Source of the DNA: Nocardia sp. NBC_00508
Lineage (GTDB): Bacteria; Actinomycetota; Actinomycetes; Mycobacteriales; Mycobacteriaceae
Reading direction: 5' to 3'
Assembly (NCBI RefSeq): GCF_036346875.1
Contig: NZ_CP107852.1
Span: forward strand, 3,100,001 to 3,164,000
DNA: 64,000 nucleotides
A program made the translations under genes and the position numbers. Each line of letters opens with the position of its first letter. Within the stretch, counting starts at the first letter, position 1. The notes under the pieces are model-generated. The model made no database searches, was not told the DNA's origin, and was given only the letters and a program-made list of their open reading frames with translations. Positions 16,194 through 26,930 of the stretch are shown here, piece by piece.

Positions 16194-18797
16194 TCACTCA
16201 CTTCCGGATTCGCCGCGCATCAGCGCGCCGAGCGACTCGCGATCGGTGACGTCCATCTTGATGCAGGCACGGTAGAGGTGTCCCTCCACCGTGCGCACCG
16301 AGACGGTGAGACGGTCGGCGATCTGCCGATTGGACAGGCCCGCCGCCACCAGGTTCGCGATCTCGCGTTCTCGCGCGGTCAGCGGCAAGGGCTGCGCGGC
16401 CTGGCGCAGGGCGGGGGTGCTCGCTCCACCGCATGCGGCAGCCAGACGATTGGCCGCGGCGGCGGACTCGAGCAGCCTGCGCCGGTCCCCGGCCCGCTCG
16501 TGCGCAGACGCGGCCTGCGCCGCGGCGTCGGCGGCGGAGAGCAATGCGCCGATCCGCTCGAATTCCGCTGCGGCGGCGTCGAGTCCGTGTCCGTCGTGCG
16601 CGGCGAGTGCCACCGCGTGCCGCGCCTGGGCCTGCACCAGCCGCCCATCGACCCGAGCGGCCAGGTCGGCCAGTCGTCCTGCCACGGAATGGTCGCCGAA
16701 GCGGGCCGCGGTGTGCAGTGCCATGGCCTCGATCGCGTGCTGATGCGCCTGGGCCGCCGCGTCGGCGGCGCTCACCGCGATCCGGATCGCCGGGGAGACG
16801 GTGCCTTCGGCCGCGGCCAGCCAGGCGCGGGCGATCTCCAGTTGCGGCTCGTAGACCGCACTGTGCCGTCCGCCGCGCGCGGTGGCGTGCGCGATCGATT
16901 CGGCGGCCTCGGTGGCGCGGCCGAGCGCCGAATAGGCCTCCGACAGGCGGATTCGCGCGGGGAACATCCACGCGGCTGCACCCTCCGCGGCCAGCGCCGC
17001 CAGCGCCTGTTCCAAATGCTCGATGCCGTCGTTGAACCGGCCCTGCGCCACGTCGACGGTGCCCTGCAGGATCTTCGACATGCCCCAGGCCAGGTACTGG
17101 CCGGGCGACGAGTAACCGAAATACGCTCCAGCGCAACGCCGTGCGTCCTCGAGATCGCCGGTGAAGGTCAGCGCGAGCACCTCGGCGTGGGTGGACATGA
17201 AGCGGTTGAGCCCGTCGATGTGCTCCTCCACCTCGTGCCCGCGAGCCGCGTACTGCTCGGCCACTTCGGCTTTGCCCATCAACGCCAAGGCCAACCCGCC
17301 GCCGAACGCGGCCCACCACACTGCCCACGGCGGCGCGTCGCTCATGGACATGACCGTCCCCGCCTCGGCGATCGCCTCATCGATGTGGTTCTCGTTGACC
17401 GCGCTCGCCGACGCGAGACCGGTGAAGATGGCCGCGATCTTCGGGTGCCGCACCTTCGTCCGCACCAGCGTCAGCACCTCGTCGGCGCGGTCGGCATCGC
17501 CCATGGCCCACAACAGGTTCGCCACCCGGGTACTGCCCCAGCGCGCGAGCTGCACCTCATCGAGCTGGTCGGGGTCGAAGCTGGCCAGCGTGCGCTCGGC
17601 CTCGATCCGGTGCCCCTGCCACAGCAGGGCTCGCGCCAGCAGGTCGGCGGACTCGACGCCCCCGCGGCGCTCCACCGCGGCCCGCGCGAAGCGTTCGCCC
17701 AGCGGCAGATTCGCCAATCCGATCGCGTCGGCGGCCGCCGCCTCGAACAATTCCAGATCCGCCGATTTATCGCTGTCCAACGCCAATTCGGCCAATCGGA
17801 TACGGTCCGCCGCGGATTTGATCGGACGTTCCTTCAGCGAGGAATACAGCAGGCCACGCAAGCGCCGCGCGGAGGCGATCCCGAGCCTGCGCCGGATCAC
17901 CTCACCGAACAGCGGGTGGTTGTAGCGAACGCTCAGCTCTGGCGAATTCTCCACGACCCTGATGACACCGCGGGTTTCGGCGGCCTCCACCGCGTCCTCG
18001 CCCGCCAATTCGGCGAGCACGTCCAGATCGATCGGCTCGCAGAAGGTCAGCAGTTCCAGCACCCGCAGCACCGACTCGGGCAGTTGCTCGACCCGGTCCT
18101 CGAGCAGTGCGGCCAGTTCCGAGGTCACCGCGGCCCGCCCGCGCAGCTGCCAGACGCCGTTGACCTGGCGCAGCGTGCCCGCCTCCAGCGCGCCCTCGAC
18201 CAAATGCCGGAGAAACAGCGCGTTTCCGGCGGAGGATTCCCACATCAGATTGGCGGTGAACCCCTCGAGCTGCCCACCGAGCATCAATTCCACCAGCTCC
18301 ACGCTCTGGTGCTGGGTGAACGGGCGCAGGTCGATGCGCGTCAGGTGCCCGTCTTTCCACAGTGAGGTGACCGCGTCCGGCACCGGAACTCCGCTGCGGA
18401 CGGTGACCACGATGTGCGCGGCCTTGTCGATGGCCAGCTGGAGCAGCAGGGTGGCGGAAAGCTGGTCGAGCAGGTGCGCGTCGTCCACGCCGATCACCGT
18501 GTGCCCGTCGGCGAGCAGCGCCTCACGCGCCGCCGACATGAACGTGACCGGGTCGTGCGCCGTGTAGACACCGACCATGTGCGCGAACACCCCCAGCGGA
18601 ATGCTGCGCGCCGACTCGGTGCCCGCCACCCAGCGGATATTGCCACCGATCGCGGCGGTGGCGTGCCGGGCGAGGGTGGTCTTACCGACTCCGGCATCGC
18701 CGGTGAGTACCACCCCGACGTGCTCCGGACCGGTCAGTGCCGCGCGGATCGCCTCGAATTCGCTTTCGCGCTCGATCATCGGCCAGTTCCGAGCCAT
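16194..18797 (-). CDS. Large LuxR-family (LAL) transcriptional regulator with ATPase domain
   Basis: An 867-residue regulator. Walker A GDAGVGKT is at 33-40 and a Walker B region VIGVDDAHLLD near 100. A long TPR-like helical middle follows, then a C-terminal LuxR helix-turn-helix (about 800-860: LTAREREIANLVAAGLSNRQIADRLTVSVRTVEGHLY). LAL proteins bind ATP and an inducer, then activate operons. It is followed by the small lipoprotein gene, which might sense or transmit the same signal at the envelope. Targets cannot be read from the window. Met7 is an alternative start. Confidence 0.92.
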   Translation of the reverse strand: MARNWPMIERESEFEAIRAALTGPEHVGVVLTGDAGVGKTTLARHATAAIGGNIRWVAGTESARSIPLGVFAHMVGVYTAHDPVTFMSAAREALLADGHTVIGVDDAHLLDQLSATLLLQLAIDKAAHIVVTVRSGVPVPDAVTSLWKDGHLTRIDLRPFTQHQSVELVELMLGGQLEGFTANLMWESSAGNALFLRHLVEGALEAGTLRQVNGVWQLRGRAAVTSELAALLEDRVEQLPESVLRVLELLTFCEPIDLDVLAELAGEDAVEAAETRGVIRVVENSPELSVRYNHPLFGEVIRRRLGIASARRLRGLLYSSLKERPIKSAADRIRLAELALDSDKSADLELFEAAAADAIGLANLPLGERFARAAVERRGGVESADLLARALLWQGHRIEAERTLASFDPDQLDEVQLARWGSTRVANLLWAMGDADRADEVLTLVRTKVRHPKIAAIFTGLASASAVNENHIDEAIAEAGTVMSMSDAPPWAVWWAAFGGGLALALMGKAEVAEQYAARGHEVEEHIDGLNRFMSTHAEVLALTFTGDLEDARRCAGAYFGYSSPGQYLAWGMSKILQGTVDVAQGRFNDGIEHLEQALAALAAEGAAAWMFPARIRLSEAYSALGRATEAAESIAHATARGGRHSAVYEPQLEIARAWLAAAEGTVSPAIRIAVSAADAAAQAHQHAIEAMALHTAARFGDHSVAGRLADLAARVDGRLVQAQARHAVALAAHDGHGLDAAAAEFERIGALLSAADAAAQAASAHERAGDRRRLLESAAAANRLAAACGGASTPALRQAAQPLPLTAREREIANLVAAGLSNRQIADRLTVSVRTVEGHLYRACIKMDVTDRESLGALMRGESGSE

Positions 18798-18914
18798 GCT
18801 CTAACTTTAGATCTTCAACGATCATGATCGAAGCGGAGCGGGTCCGATCGCGACGGTGAATTTGTGGTGAACCCGCCGAATTTCCGCAGGACGGCGCGGA
18901 ATTCGAAACAGGTT

Positions 18915-20249
<1,335 letters not shown>

Positions 20250-20485
20250 CTACCTGCCGTACTGAGGCGGTGGCCGGAAGGACAGTCTAGCCGACCGGTC
20301 CGCAGCGGCGTCGCGTCGGATCTCGTCGTAGTCTCGACAACCGTGTGGTCGCGGCCGGGCAGGGCTATGGTTGCACGGCACACCGAGCGGCTGCGCGGCG
20401 TGCACGGGCGAGCCGTAACGGGTTCGCTCGGAAGTGGCGAGGGGCCCGACGGTGTCGGCTCGAACCGAGGAGGGTGTACGGCAGC

Positions 20486-21145
20486 TTGAGTACCCATGTT
20501 CTCCGCTGCGACGGCGCACCCGTACCCATCGCGCTCGCGGCGGTGCCGACCACCCAGACGGCTGCCATTCCCGACCCCGCCGAGATCGACGAGCTGCTTC
20601 CCGTGCTGGCCGCCGACAGCCTGCCCCGGCTCATCGTGCTGGGCCATGACGCCGCACTGGCCGCGGTGCTCACCCACCTGATGCGCACCGAGCGGCTGCA
20701 CGTGGAGATCGGCTACGTGCCGGTCGAAAAGACTTATGCCTCGCGCGCGTACCAGACCGGCACCGGCAACGCGGCGGCCAAGCGCGCCATCGAAGGTCGC
20801 GCCGCCGAGACGCCACTGGTCCGGGACGACACCGGCACGGTGCTGGTCGGCCGCGCGGTGATCACCGGCGTCGGCGGCACGAAGCTGGAAGGCGAAGCCT
20901 ACGTCGACGACACCCAGCTGTTCACCGGAAAGGTGACGGCCATGATCGTCTCGCCGTCGCTCGACCTACCCGGTGCGCGAGCCACCGTGCGGAAGGGCAT
21001 CCGCAAACGCCGCTGGGTGGAGGGGCGGGCCGCCCAGCTCGGTACCCCCGGTGCGATCGTGACCAGAGACGGCGTCCGCACCGACCGCCCGGTGCCGCGC
21101 TCGACCTTCTACCGCCACCACGAATCCTGGCAGCTGGTGCGATGA
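20486..21145 (+). CDS. Conserved hypothetical protein (Rv0358-like)
   Basis: About 219 residues. By position next to purA and before an M50 protease it corresponds to Rv0358 of M. tuberculosis. The sequence has a Rossmann-like beginning (LPRLIVLGHDAALAAVLTHLM) and a basic C-terminal end (GIRKRRWVEGRAAQLG), with resemblance to lipid or diacylglycerol kinase-like C-terminal lobes but no clear catalytic motif. The TTG at 20486 is chosen because a strong GAGGAGGG lies 11 bp upstream; a GTG at 20474 is too close to that site. Its stop overlaps the next start (ATGA at 21142), so the two are translationally coupled. Confidence 0.82.
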   Translation: MSTHVLRCDGAPVPIALAAVPTTQTAAIPDPAEIDELLPVLAADSLPRLIVLGHDAALAAVLTHLMRTERLHVEIGYVPVEKTYASRAYQTGTGNAAAKRAIEGRAAETPLVRDDTGTVLVGRAVITGVGGTKLEGEAYVDDTQLFTGKVTAMIVSPSLDLPGARATVRKGIRKRRWVEGRAAQLGTPGAIVTRDGVRTDRPVPRSTFYRHHESWQLVR

Positions 21146-21918
21146 GTATTCCGATCAATCGCAGGTCGCGCGCAGTCCGGCCGAGCCCGGTGTTCCTGCT
21201 CGTCATCGTTCTCACGGCGGTCGGCGGTGCGTTCGCCTGGGACGCCCCGCTGGACTCGACCAGGGCGAAGGCGGGGGTGTTCGTCTTCGTGGTGTTCGGC
21301 TGGGTCGTCACGCTGTGCCTGCACGAATTCGCGCACGCGTACACCGCCTGGCGCGCGGGCGACCGCGAGGTCGAACTGCGCGGCTATCTGACCCTGAATC
21401 CGTTGAAATACAGCCATCCGCTGCTGTCGATCGTGCTCCCGATGGTGTTCATCGCGCTCGGGGGGATCGGCCTGCCCGGCGGTGCGGTCTACGTGCACAC
21501 GCACAATGTCACACCACGGACGCAACGAATCATCAGTGGCGCCGGGCCGGCCGTGAACGCGCTGTGCGCGGTGCTGCTGCTGGTGGTGGTCCGGATCCGG
21601 GGCAGCTCCGACACGCACCCCGCGTTCTGGTTCGCTGTGAGTTTCCTTGCGTTCCTTCAGATCACGGCGACCTTGTTGAATCTGATCCCACTGCCCGGAC
21701 TGGACGGCTACGGGATGGTCGAGCCGTCGTTGAGCTACCAGACCAGGCGCTCGCTCGATCAGTTCAAGCCGTTCGGCATGCTGATCCTGTTCGCACTGCT
21801 CTTCACGCCCGCCATCAATGAAGTGTTCTTCGACGCGGTGTACGCGCTGTTCGAACTGTCCGGCGTTCCGTCGGACTGGTCGCGATACGGCAGCTACCTG
21901 ACCCGCTTCTGGACCTGA
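21142..21918 (+). CDS. Site-2-protease-like M50 membrane metallopeptidase (Rv0359-like)
   Basis: A 258-residue membrane protein with about six helices. The zinc-binding HEFAH motif is in the segment TLCLHEFAHAYTAW (about 56-62), and the second metal-site motif is LPGLDGYGM (about 190), both intact. This compact group lacks a PDZ domain. Substrates of the family are membrane-embedded regulators or other proteins; none can be assigned here. Coupled to the preceding Rv0358-like gene. A strong hairpin follows the stop. Confidence 0.9.
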   Translation: MSIPINRRSRAVRPSPVFLLVIVLTAVGGAFAWDAPLDSTRAKAGVFVFVVFGWVVTLCLHEFAHAYTAWRAGDREVELRGYLTLNPLKYSHPLLSIVLPMVFIALGGIGLPGGAVYVHTHNVTPRTQRIISGAGPAVNALCAVLLLVVVRIRGSSDTHPAFWFAVSFLAFLQITATLLNLIPLPGLDGYGMVEPSLSYQTRRSLDQFKPFGMLILFALLFTPAINEVFFDAVYALFELSGVPSDWSRYGSYLTRFWT

Positions 21919-21981
21919 TTTCGCGCTGGGATCGTCCGGCACACGCATCGGTTCAGCGCGCGGGAACGCCGGTGCAGCACA

Positions 21982-22012
21982 AGGCCGCCCGGTCGTGTCG
22001 ACCAGGCGGCCT
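21982..22012 (+). terminator. Terminator hairpin after the M50 protease gene
   Basis: AGGCCGCCCGGTC pairs with GACCAGGCGGCCT around a GTGTC loop, a 13-bp stem with a single mismatch, followed by CGGCTTCTT. Its position 64 bp after the stop fits a terminator. Confidence 0.7.
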
Positions 22013-22047
22013 CGGCTTCTTCGCCGCGTCCGACCCCACCCCGACCC

Positions 22048-22069
22048 CCGGCCACCACACCCTGGCCGG
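22048..22069. terminator. Second hairpin between convergent genes
   Basis: CCGGCCA and TGGCCGG form a 7-bp stem with an 8-nt loop. It lies between the convergent M50 and FUSC genes and may serve either direction. The rest of 22070-22263 holds no recognised feature. Confidence 0.4.
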
Positions 22070-22263
22070 TGGGTCATTACGTCCGCGTGCGAAGCGGTAG
22101 ACCGCGATACCCCGCCAACTCGCGGTCACATCGCAAAACTACGGCGCGGATGCGCGCGGAACACGGGTAGCGCACTACCTGAAGGCCGACTCTCCCCCAC
22201 GGCGCGCCGGACGCGAACCACCTTGCCCGGCAAGAATGTCCGATTACCGCTGAGTAGTCCGGC

Positions 22264-23466
22264 TCAGGCTTCCGGCGGTACGTACGGATTCTTGACCGTC
22301 GGCGGCAGCAGAGCAATCGCCGAGGTGCGCTGCAGACCACACACCTGCATCAGGTCTACCAGCGTCGAACGCACCTGCGCGAATACGACGTGCGCCGAAA
22401 GTCCCGCTCCGGCAACCAGTTCTGGGCGCGCACCCTTCGCGACCGAGCGCAGCAGGCGGGTTGCCTCGGCCCGGTCGGGCTGCTCGCCCGGGTCGGCGAG
22501 CATCATCCGGCGCACCACGTCCACGGCTTGGCCGAGGCGCTCCACCTCATCGATCAAACCGGGATGGAGGATCTCGTCGTCGCGGACCAGAGTCAGCGAG
22601 CGCCGCAACAGGACTCGGGTGTTGCGGATCGCGTTGTCCAGCGGATCCGCGGTGGCCCTGATGCGTTCCAGGCGGGAACGGGAGTTCCAGTACAGCGGCG
22701 AGATCCGGCTGATCTCCCGGCCGCCCTCCAAAGTGGCGCGCAACGAGTCGATCTGTGGTTGGGTCGCGCGAACCGCGGTGAGCGCGCGGTGCACCTTCTC
22801 CGGGTCCTGCTCGAGCAGTCCATCGGCGCACTCGGTGATCGATTTACCCATCACGCCCAGGATGTCCGCGGCCAGCGTCCTGGCCCTGCGCACCGGATGC
22901 AAGGGGATCGCGGCCACCACCAGCACGCCGACCAGACCGCCGACCAAGGCATCGATCATTCGGGAGAAGCCACCGCCCACCGAGGGCGGCAGCAACGTCG
23001 CGACCAGCACCGCGGAACCGGCCGCCTGCATGGTGATGATCGAACCGCCGTCGAGGAACACCGCCGCGGCCATGGCGACCGCGACCACGAACGCGATCTG
23101 CCAGACGCCGGTGCCCGCGCGGGAGATGAACAGATCGCCGATGCCGATCCCGACCGCGACACCGACCACCAGTTCGACCGAACGACGCAGCCGGGCGCCG
23201 AAGGAGATGCCGATCGACACGACGGCGGCCGTCGGCGCGAAGAACGGCAGCGTATGGCCGATCACGTGATGGGCGAGAAACCAGGCCACCGCCGCGCCGA
23301 CCGCGCACTGGATGATCGGCAGCGCCGAGCGCCGCAGCCGCACCGAGGAGGTGCGCAGCCGAGCCACACCGCTCGCGCGAGCGGTTCGGACGCGGGAATT
23401 CGGGTCGAGCCCACCCGTCACCCGACCGCCATCCCTCATCGATTCGCTACGCGATGCTGCGATCAC
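22264..23466 (-). CDS. FUSC/aromatic-acid-exporter-like membrane protein
   Basis: A 400-residue protein: about 45 basic residues, then six closely packed membrane helices (about 48-200) typical of FUSC/ArAE transporters (FFAPTAAVVSIGISFGARLRRSVELVVGV), then a soluble helical C-terminal half rich in Arg/Glu. Family members form proton-driven exporters of aromatic acids or other small molecules. The GTG at 23466 leaves a 6-bp gap to the DUF3151 stop, suggesting co-transcription. The ATG at 23439 is an alternative start. Confidence 0.85.
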   Translation of the reverse strand: MIAASRSESMRDGGRVTGGLDPNSRVRTARASGVARLRTSSVRLRRSALPIIQCAVGAAVAWFLAHHVIGHTLPFFAPTAAVVSIGISFGARLRRSVELVVGVAVGIGIGDLFISRAGTGVWQIAFVVAVAMAAAVFLDGGSIITMQAAGSAVLVATLLPPSVGGGFSRMIDALVGGLVGVLVVAAIPLHPVRRARTLAADILGVMGKSITECADGLLEQDPEKVHRALTAVRATQPQIDSLRATLEGGREISRISPLYWNSRSRLERIRATADPLDNAIRNTRVLLRRSLTLVRDDEILHPGLIDEVERLGQAVDVVRRMMLADPGEQPDRAEATRLLRSVAKGARPELVAGAGLSAHVVFAQVRSTLVDLMQVCGLQRTSAIALLPPTVKNPYVPPEA

Positions 23467-23472
23467 TACGGC

Positions 23473-23925
23473 TCAGTCGAGGCCGAGCTCCGCGGCCGCA
23501 CGCGGGTCGCAGTCTTCCAGCAGGTCCAGGCAGCGCGCGTACTCCTCGGTCTCACCGATCGCCTTGGCCGCGCGGGCCAGCGCGCCGACGCTGCGCAGGA
23601 AACCACGGTTGGGCTCATGGCTCCACGGCACCGGGCCGAAGCCCTTCCAGCCGTTGCGCCGCAGCAGGTCGAGGCCGCGGTGATAGCCGGTGCGGGCGAA
23701 CGCGTACGCGGCGATGATGTCGTGGTTGACCGCCTCGTCCTGGGCTTCGCCGCGGGTCAGCGCCGCCTCCGCGAGGTGGGCCCAGGCGATCGAGGCGGCG
23801 GGATGATCGGCCGCGACCCGCACCGGATCGGCGTTGTCGCCGAGCGCGTCCTCGGCATCGGGAATTTCGGGTAGCAGTACCGGTTGCGGTCCGAGCAGGT
23901 CACCGAACGAGGTCATGCGGTTCAT
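23473..23925 (-). CDS. DUF3151-family protein (Rv0360c-like)
   Basis: A 150-residue soluble helical protein matching the actinobacterial DUF3151 family. It has a TSFGDLLGPQPVLLPE start, an AHPAASIAWAHLAE-like segment (here DHPAASIAWAHLAEAAL), RTGYHRGLDLLRRNGWKGFGPVPW in the middle and LARAAKAIGETEEYARCLDLLEDCDP near the end. The repeating helix pattern is TPR-like. Function is unknown. Its place between an Rv0359-like and an Rv0361-like gene is the same as in M. tuberculosis. Confidence 0.93.
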   Translation of the reverse strand: MNRMTSFGDLLGPQPVLLPEIPDAEDALGDNADPVRVAADHPAASIAWAHLAEAALTRGEAQDEAVNHDIIAAYAFARTGYHRGLDLLRRNGWKGFGPVPWSHEPNRGFLRSVGALARAAKAIGETEEYARCLDLLEDCDPRAAAELGLD

Positions 23926-24156
23926 TCTGCACCGCAGGTCGATTTGCTCGTCAGGCGGCTGTCTCGCCTCCGCTCGGCCGGCGCGGGCTGACCACGGACC
24001 TCGCCCGCTGCACCCACCATGCGGCTACCGCACCTCCGGTCGGTGCGGCTGCCACGCCGCTGCTCAGCCCGGCGCGGGCTAATGACGAACTTCGTCCGCC
24101 TGATCCCATTAGGCTGGCCGTCGAGTTCCACAGTTCCACCTGAGCGAGGGGTGTGC

Positions 24157-26814
24157 GTGTCCGACCCGAACGACGAGAAGAATCCGGCGCGGGATAGCGC
24201 CGGACCGGCTGACCAGGCCGGGGCCGACGCACGCCCCGATGCGGCCGCCGACCGCACGGCCGCCGGGAAAGACGCTCCGACGCCTCCTGCCACCCAGCCG
24301 ATCGTGCAGCAACCGCAGCGACCGGGGGCCGCGTCGGCATCGACCGCCCGCACGCCGCAACGTGACGCGGGCGAATCCGCCTCGAAGGCAAATGCTTCCG
24401 CGTCCGGCCAGGGACGCGGCCCCGTGTCCGGTGCACCTCGAGGCGGCGAGAGCGCACCCGGCGGGAACGCGGACGCACCCAAGAACGCGAACTCGGCGGC
24501 GCCGGAACCAGCAGATGCGAAAAAGGCGGCCGCCGGAAGCTCCGGCGCTTCGAGCGCAACCGCCTCCGGACCCGCGGGCACCACCAACCCCTCGATCTCC
24601 ATTCCCGGCTCGGCCCCCAGGAACTCACCCGCATCGGGCCCGGCGGGCACCGCTGCCACGAAAACCGGCTCCGCACAACAGCCCACCGCGAGGTCGGCGA
24701 CCGGGCCATCCAGCGGCACGCACACGCCCGCTGGCACCACAGCCAGTCGGACGAACACCACACCGCCCGCCTCCCGACCCACAGCCACGTCCGGAAACCC
24801 GGGCCACCCCGGCACATCCGCGCCCCGACCGGCGAGCGGCGGGGCCTCCGGTCCCGCAAGCAGCGCAAAAGCGCCCTCCGGCTCGACCCAGAACCCCGCG
24901 AGCGGGCAATCGAGTGCCACGAAACCGCCCGGACCCGCCGGCACCACACCCAGCGGGGGGAACGCCACCCCGCCGCCCGTATCGCGACCCACAGCCGCGT
25001 CCAGAAACCCGGGCGGGGCCGAGGCGGCCGCGTCCCGACCGGCCAGCGGTGCCCCGGCCGTGTCGGCCTCCGGTCCCGCCAGCGGCGCACCGGCGCCTTC
25101 TTCCGGCTCGATGCCCGACTCGCCCACGACCGGGGCTTCGGGGAGCACACCCGGCCAGCCTGGTGGCACGGCCACCGGGAGCCCGGATCAATCGAAGACT
25201 CCCGCATCGGCGTCCGCGAGCTCGCCTGCGTCCGGGGCCACGAAACCACGCGCGGACCAGGCCGAAGACGTGCCTCCCTCGGGATCGGCTGCTCCCAGCA
25301 GGCCTGGACCCGGCGCTACGCCGAACGCATCTACCGGCAAGGCGGACGCGGCGCGCGGAACGACGAATGCCGCCGGTGCGGAGCCACGCCCCGGTCCCGG
25401 CGCGCCGACCGGAGTTCCGGGCCGCCCCGCGACGCAGGATGCGGGAACGACAGCGAGCGAACGGAAGACCGCGCCGGAGCAGAAAGACGCCGGTGGCGCG
25501 GCGAAGGCTGGTTCCGGACCGGTGGGAGCAGCCGCCGAGGCCAGGACCGAGGTGATCAAGCGGGATCAACTTCCGTCCGGTTCGACGTCCTCCGGCGGGC
25601 CCGCTTCGAAACAGGCTGCGACGCAGCAGAACCAGCTGGCAACGGGCAAGACGGCCCCGGACACCGATGCGAAGTCTGCGGCCGCCGGTGCCGGAGGCGT
25701 GGCCGCCGCGTCGAAGACCGAAGCGGCAGGGCACGCTCGAGCGGCGGCGAGCTCGTCCGCCGGAACCGCGGCGGCGGGCCCCGCGGATGCCGAAGCGAAG
25801 ACCGCGGCGATCCCGCAGAACGATCCGAGCCGAGCGGGCGGAGACGACGCGACCGTCGTCATGCGCAAGCCGCAGCCGCCGAGCAGACCGGAGCCGAAGG
25901 CGGCGGAACCCACCGCGCCCGAGGAGCAGAATCCGCCTGGTTCGGATGACGTGACCATGGCGATGCCGGTGGTCGACCTGGACGATGCCAAAACCGTCGC
26001 GCTACCGATCCAGCGGCCCACTGATGGTGGCCGGGCGGGCACCGATCGCGTGGTCCCGCCCGCCGCAGGGCCGGTGCCGATAACGAAGCCGCCGAGCACT
26101 CCGCGCCCCGCGGCCGGTCCCAAGCTGCCCGGACCGCACGGTCCGTCGGCGCCACCGCAGCACGGACCGGGAACCGACGAGACCCGCCCGTCGCCGCACC
26201 GGTCTCCGGGCGCGCCGCGGCAGACGGCGACAGCCCCCTCGCCCGCGGACGTCCAGCTGACCGTGCCCGCCCAGTCGTTGACCGGTCCGCGTCCGCCGCA
26301 GCCGCGGCCGATCGCGCAGCCCCAGCGGATCACTCCGCCGCAGCAGCCCAGTGCCGCACCGGCGGATACCGCACGGCCCAACCGGCGGCTGCTCGTGCTG
26401 GGCGCGGCCGCCGTGCTGGTGGTCGCGCTCATCGCGGTGATCGTGGCGCTCGTCACTACCGCGGGGGACAACTCGCCCGAGGCGCAGGTGCGGGCCGCCA
26501 TCACCGACTACACCGATGCGCTGAAATCCGGCGACCTGGCCACCCTGCGCTCGACCACCTGCGGCCCCCTGCACGACTTCTACCAGGGCATCCCGGAAGA
26601 CCAGTTCGCGGGCGTGCACCAGCTGTCGGTAGAGCGCAAGAACATCCCGGTGGTCGACAGCATCGACGCCATCCGCATCACCGACGACACCGCCATCGCG
26701 CAGGCCTCGGTGTACACCGAGGCCGACCCCGCCAAGCGGTCCGAACGCACCTTCGACCTGCAACGCACCGGCGACGGATGGAAGGTCTGCGACCCGCCCT
26801 CCGGGACACAGTAG
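24157..26814 (+). CDS. Membrane-anchored protein with giant disordered N-terminal segment (Rv0361-like)
   Basis: About 885 residues. The first 740 or so are low-complexity, dominated by Ala, Pro, Gly, Ser and Thr, with recurring pieces such as PASGPAG and scattered ATVVMRKP/VTMAMPV motifs near the end. One membrane helix follows (RLLVLGAAAVLVVALIAVIVALV, about 748-772). A folded external domain of about 115 residues ends in GDGWKVCDPPSG, an NTF2/DUF4878-like ending. The M. tuberculosis counterpart, as I recall it, is under 300 residues, so the disordered cytoplasmic part is greatly expanded here. The GTG at 24157 follows GAGGGG. Function unknown. Confidence 0.82.
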   Translation: MSDPNDEKNPARDSAGPADQAGADARPDAAADRTAAGKDAPTPPATQPIVQQPQRPGAASASTARTPQRDAGESASKANASASGQGRGPVSGAPRGGESAPGGNADAPKNANSAAPEPADAKKAAAGSSGASSATASGPAGTTNPSISIPGSAPRNSPASGPAGTAATKTGSAQQPTARSATGPSSGTHTPAGTTASRTNTTPPASRPTATSGNPGHPGTSAPRPASGGASGPASSAKAPSGSTQNPASGQSSATKPPGPAGTTPSGGNATPPPVSRPTAASRNPGGAEAAASRPASGAPAVSASGPASGAPAPSSGSMPDSPTTGASGSTPGQPGGTATGSPDQSKTPASASASSPASGATKPRADQAEDVPPSGSAAPSRPGPGATPNASTGKADAARGTTNAAGAEPRPGPGAPTGVPGRPATQDAGTTASERKTAPEQKDAGGAAKAGSGPVGAAAEARTEVIKRDQLPSGSTSSGGPASKQAATQQNQLATGKTAPDTDAKSAAAGAGGVAAASKTEAAGHARAAASSSAGTAAAGPADAEAKTAAIPQNDPSRAGGDDATVVMRKPQPPSRPEPKAAEPTAPEEQNPPGSDDVTMAMPVVDLDDAKTVALPIQRPTDGGRAGTDRVVPPAAGPVPITKPPSTPRPAAGPKLPGPHGPSAPPQHGPGTDETRPSPHRSPGAPRQTATAPSPADVQLTVPAQSLTGPRPPQPRPIAQPQRITPPQQPSAAPADTARPNRRLLVLGAAAVLVVALIAVIVALVTTAGDNSPEAQVRAAITDYTDALKSGDLATLRSTTCGPLHDFYQGIPEDQFAGVHQLSVERKNIPVVDSIDAIRITDDTAIAQASVYTEADPAKRSERTFDLQRTGDGWKVCDPPSGTQ

Positions 26815-26930
26815 CTACACCTTTGCGTGATAGCCGACACGCATCGATGCCGGTCGCGCGCGTCACACACACCTGGTCAATGGTCCGGCTCGCCAGTAGC
26901 ATGGCCCGGATCATGGGCAGGCAAGAAACG

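Noticed and set aside
16278..18365. 695-residue frame opposite the LAL regulator
   Set aside because: Shadow of a GC-rich gene; composition biased to Arg/Gly/Val/His and no domain, while the opposite strand has Walker A and LuxR motifs.
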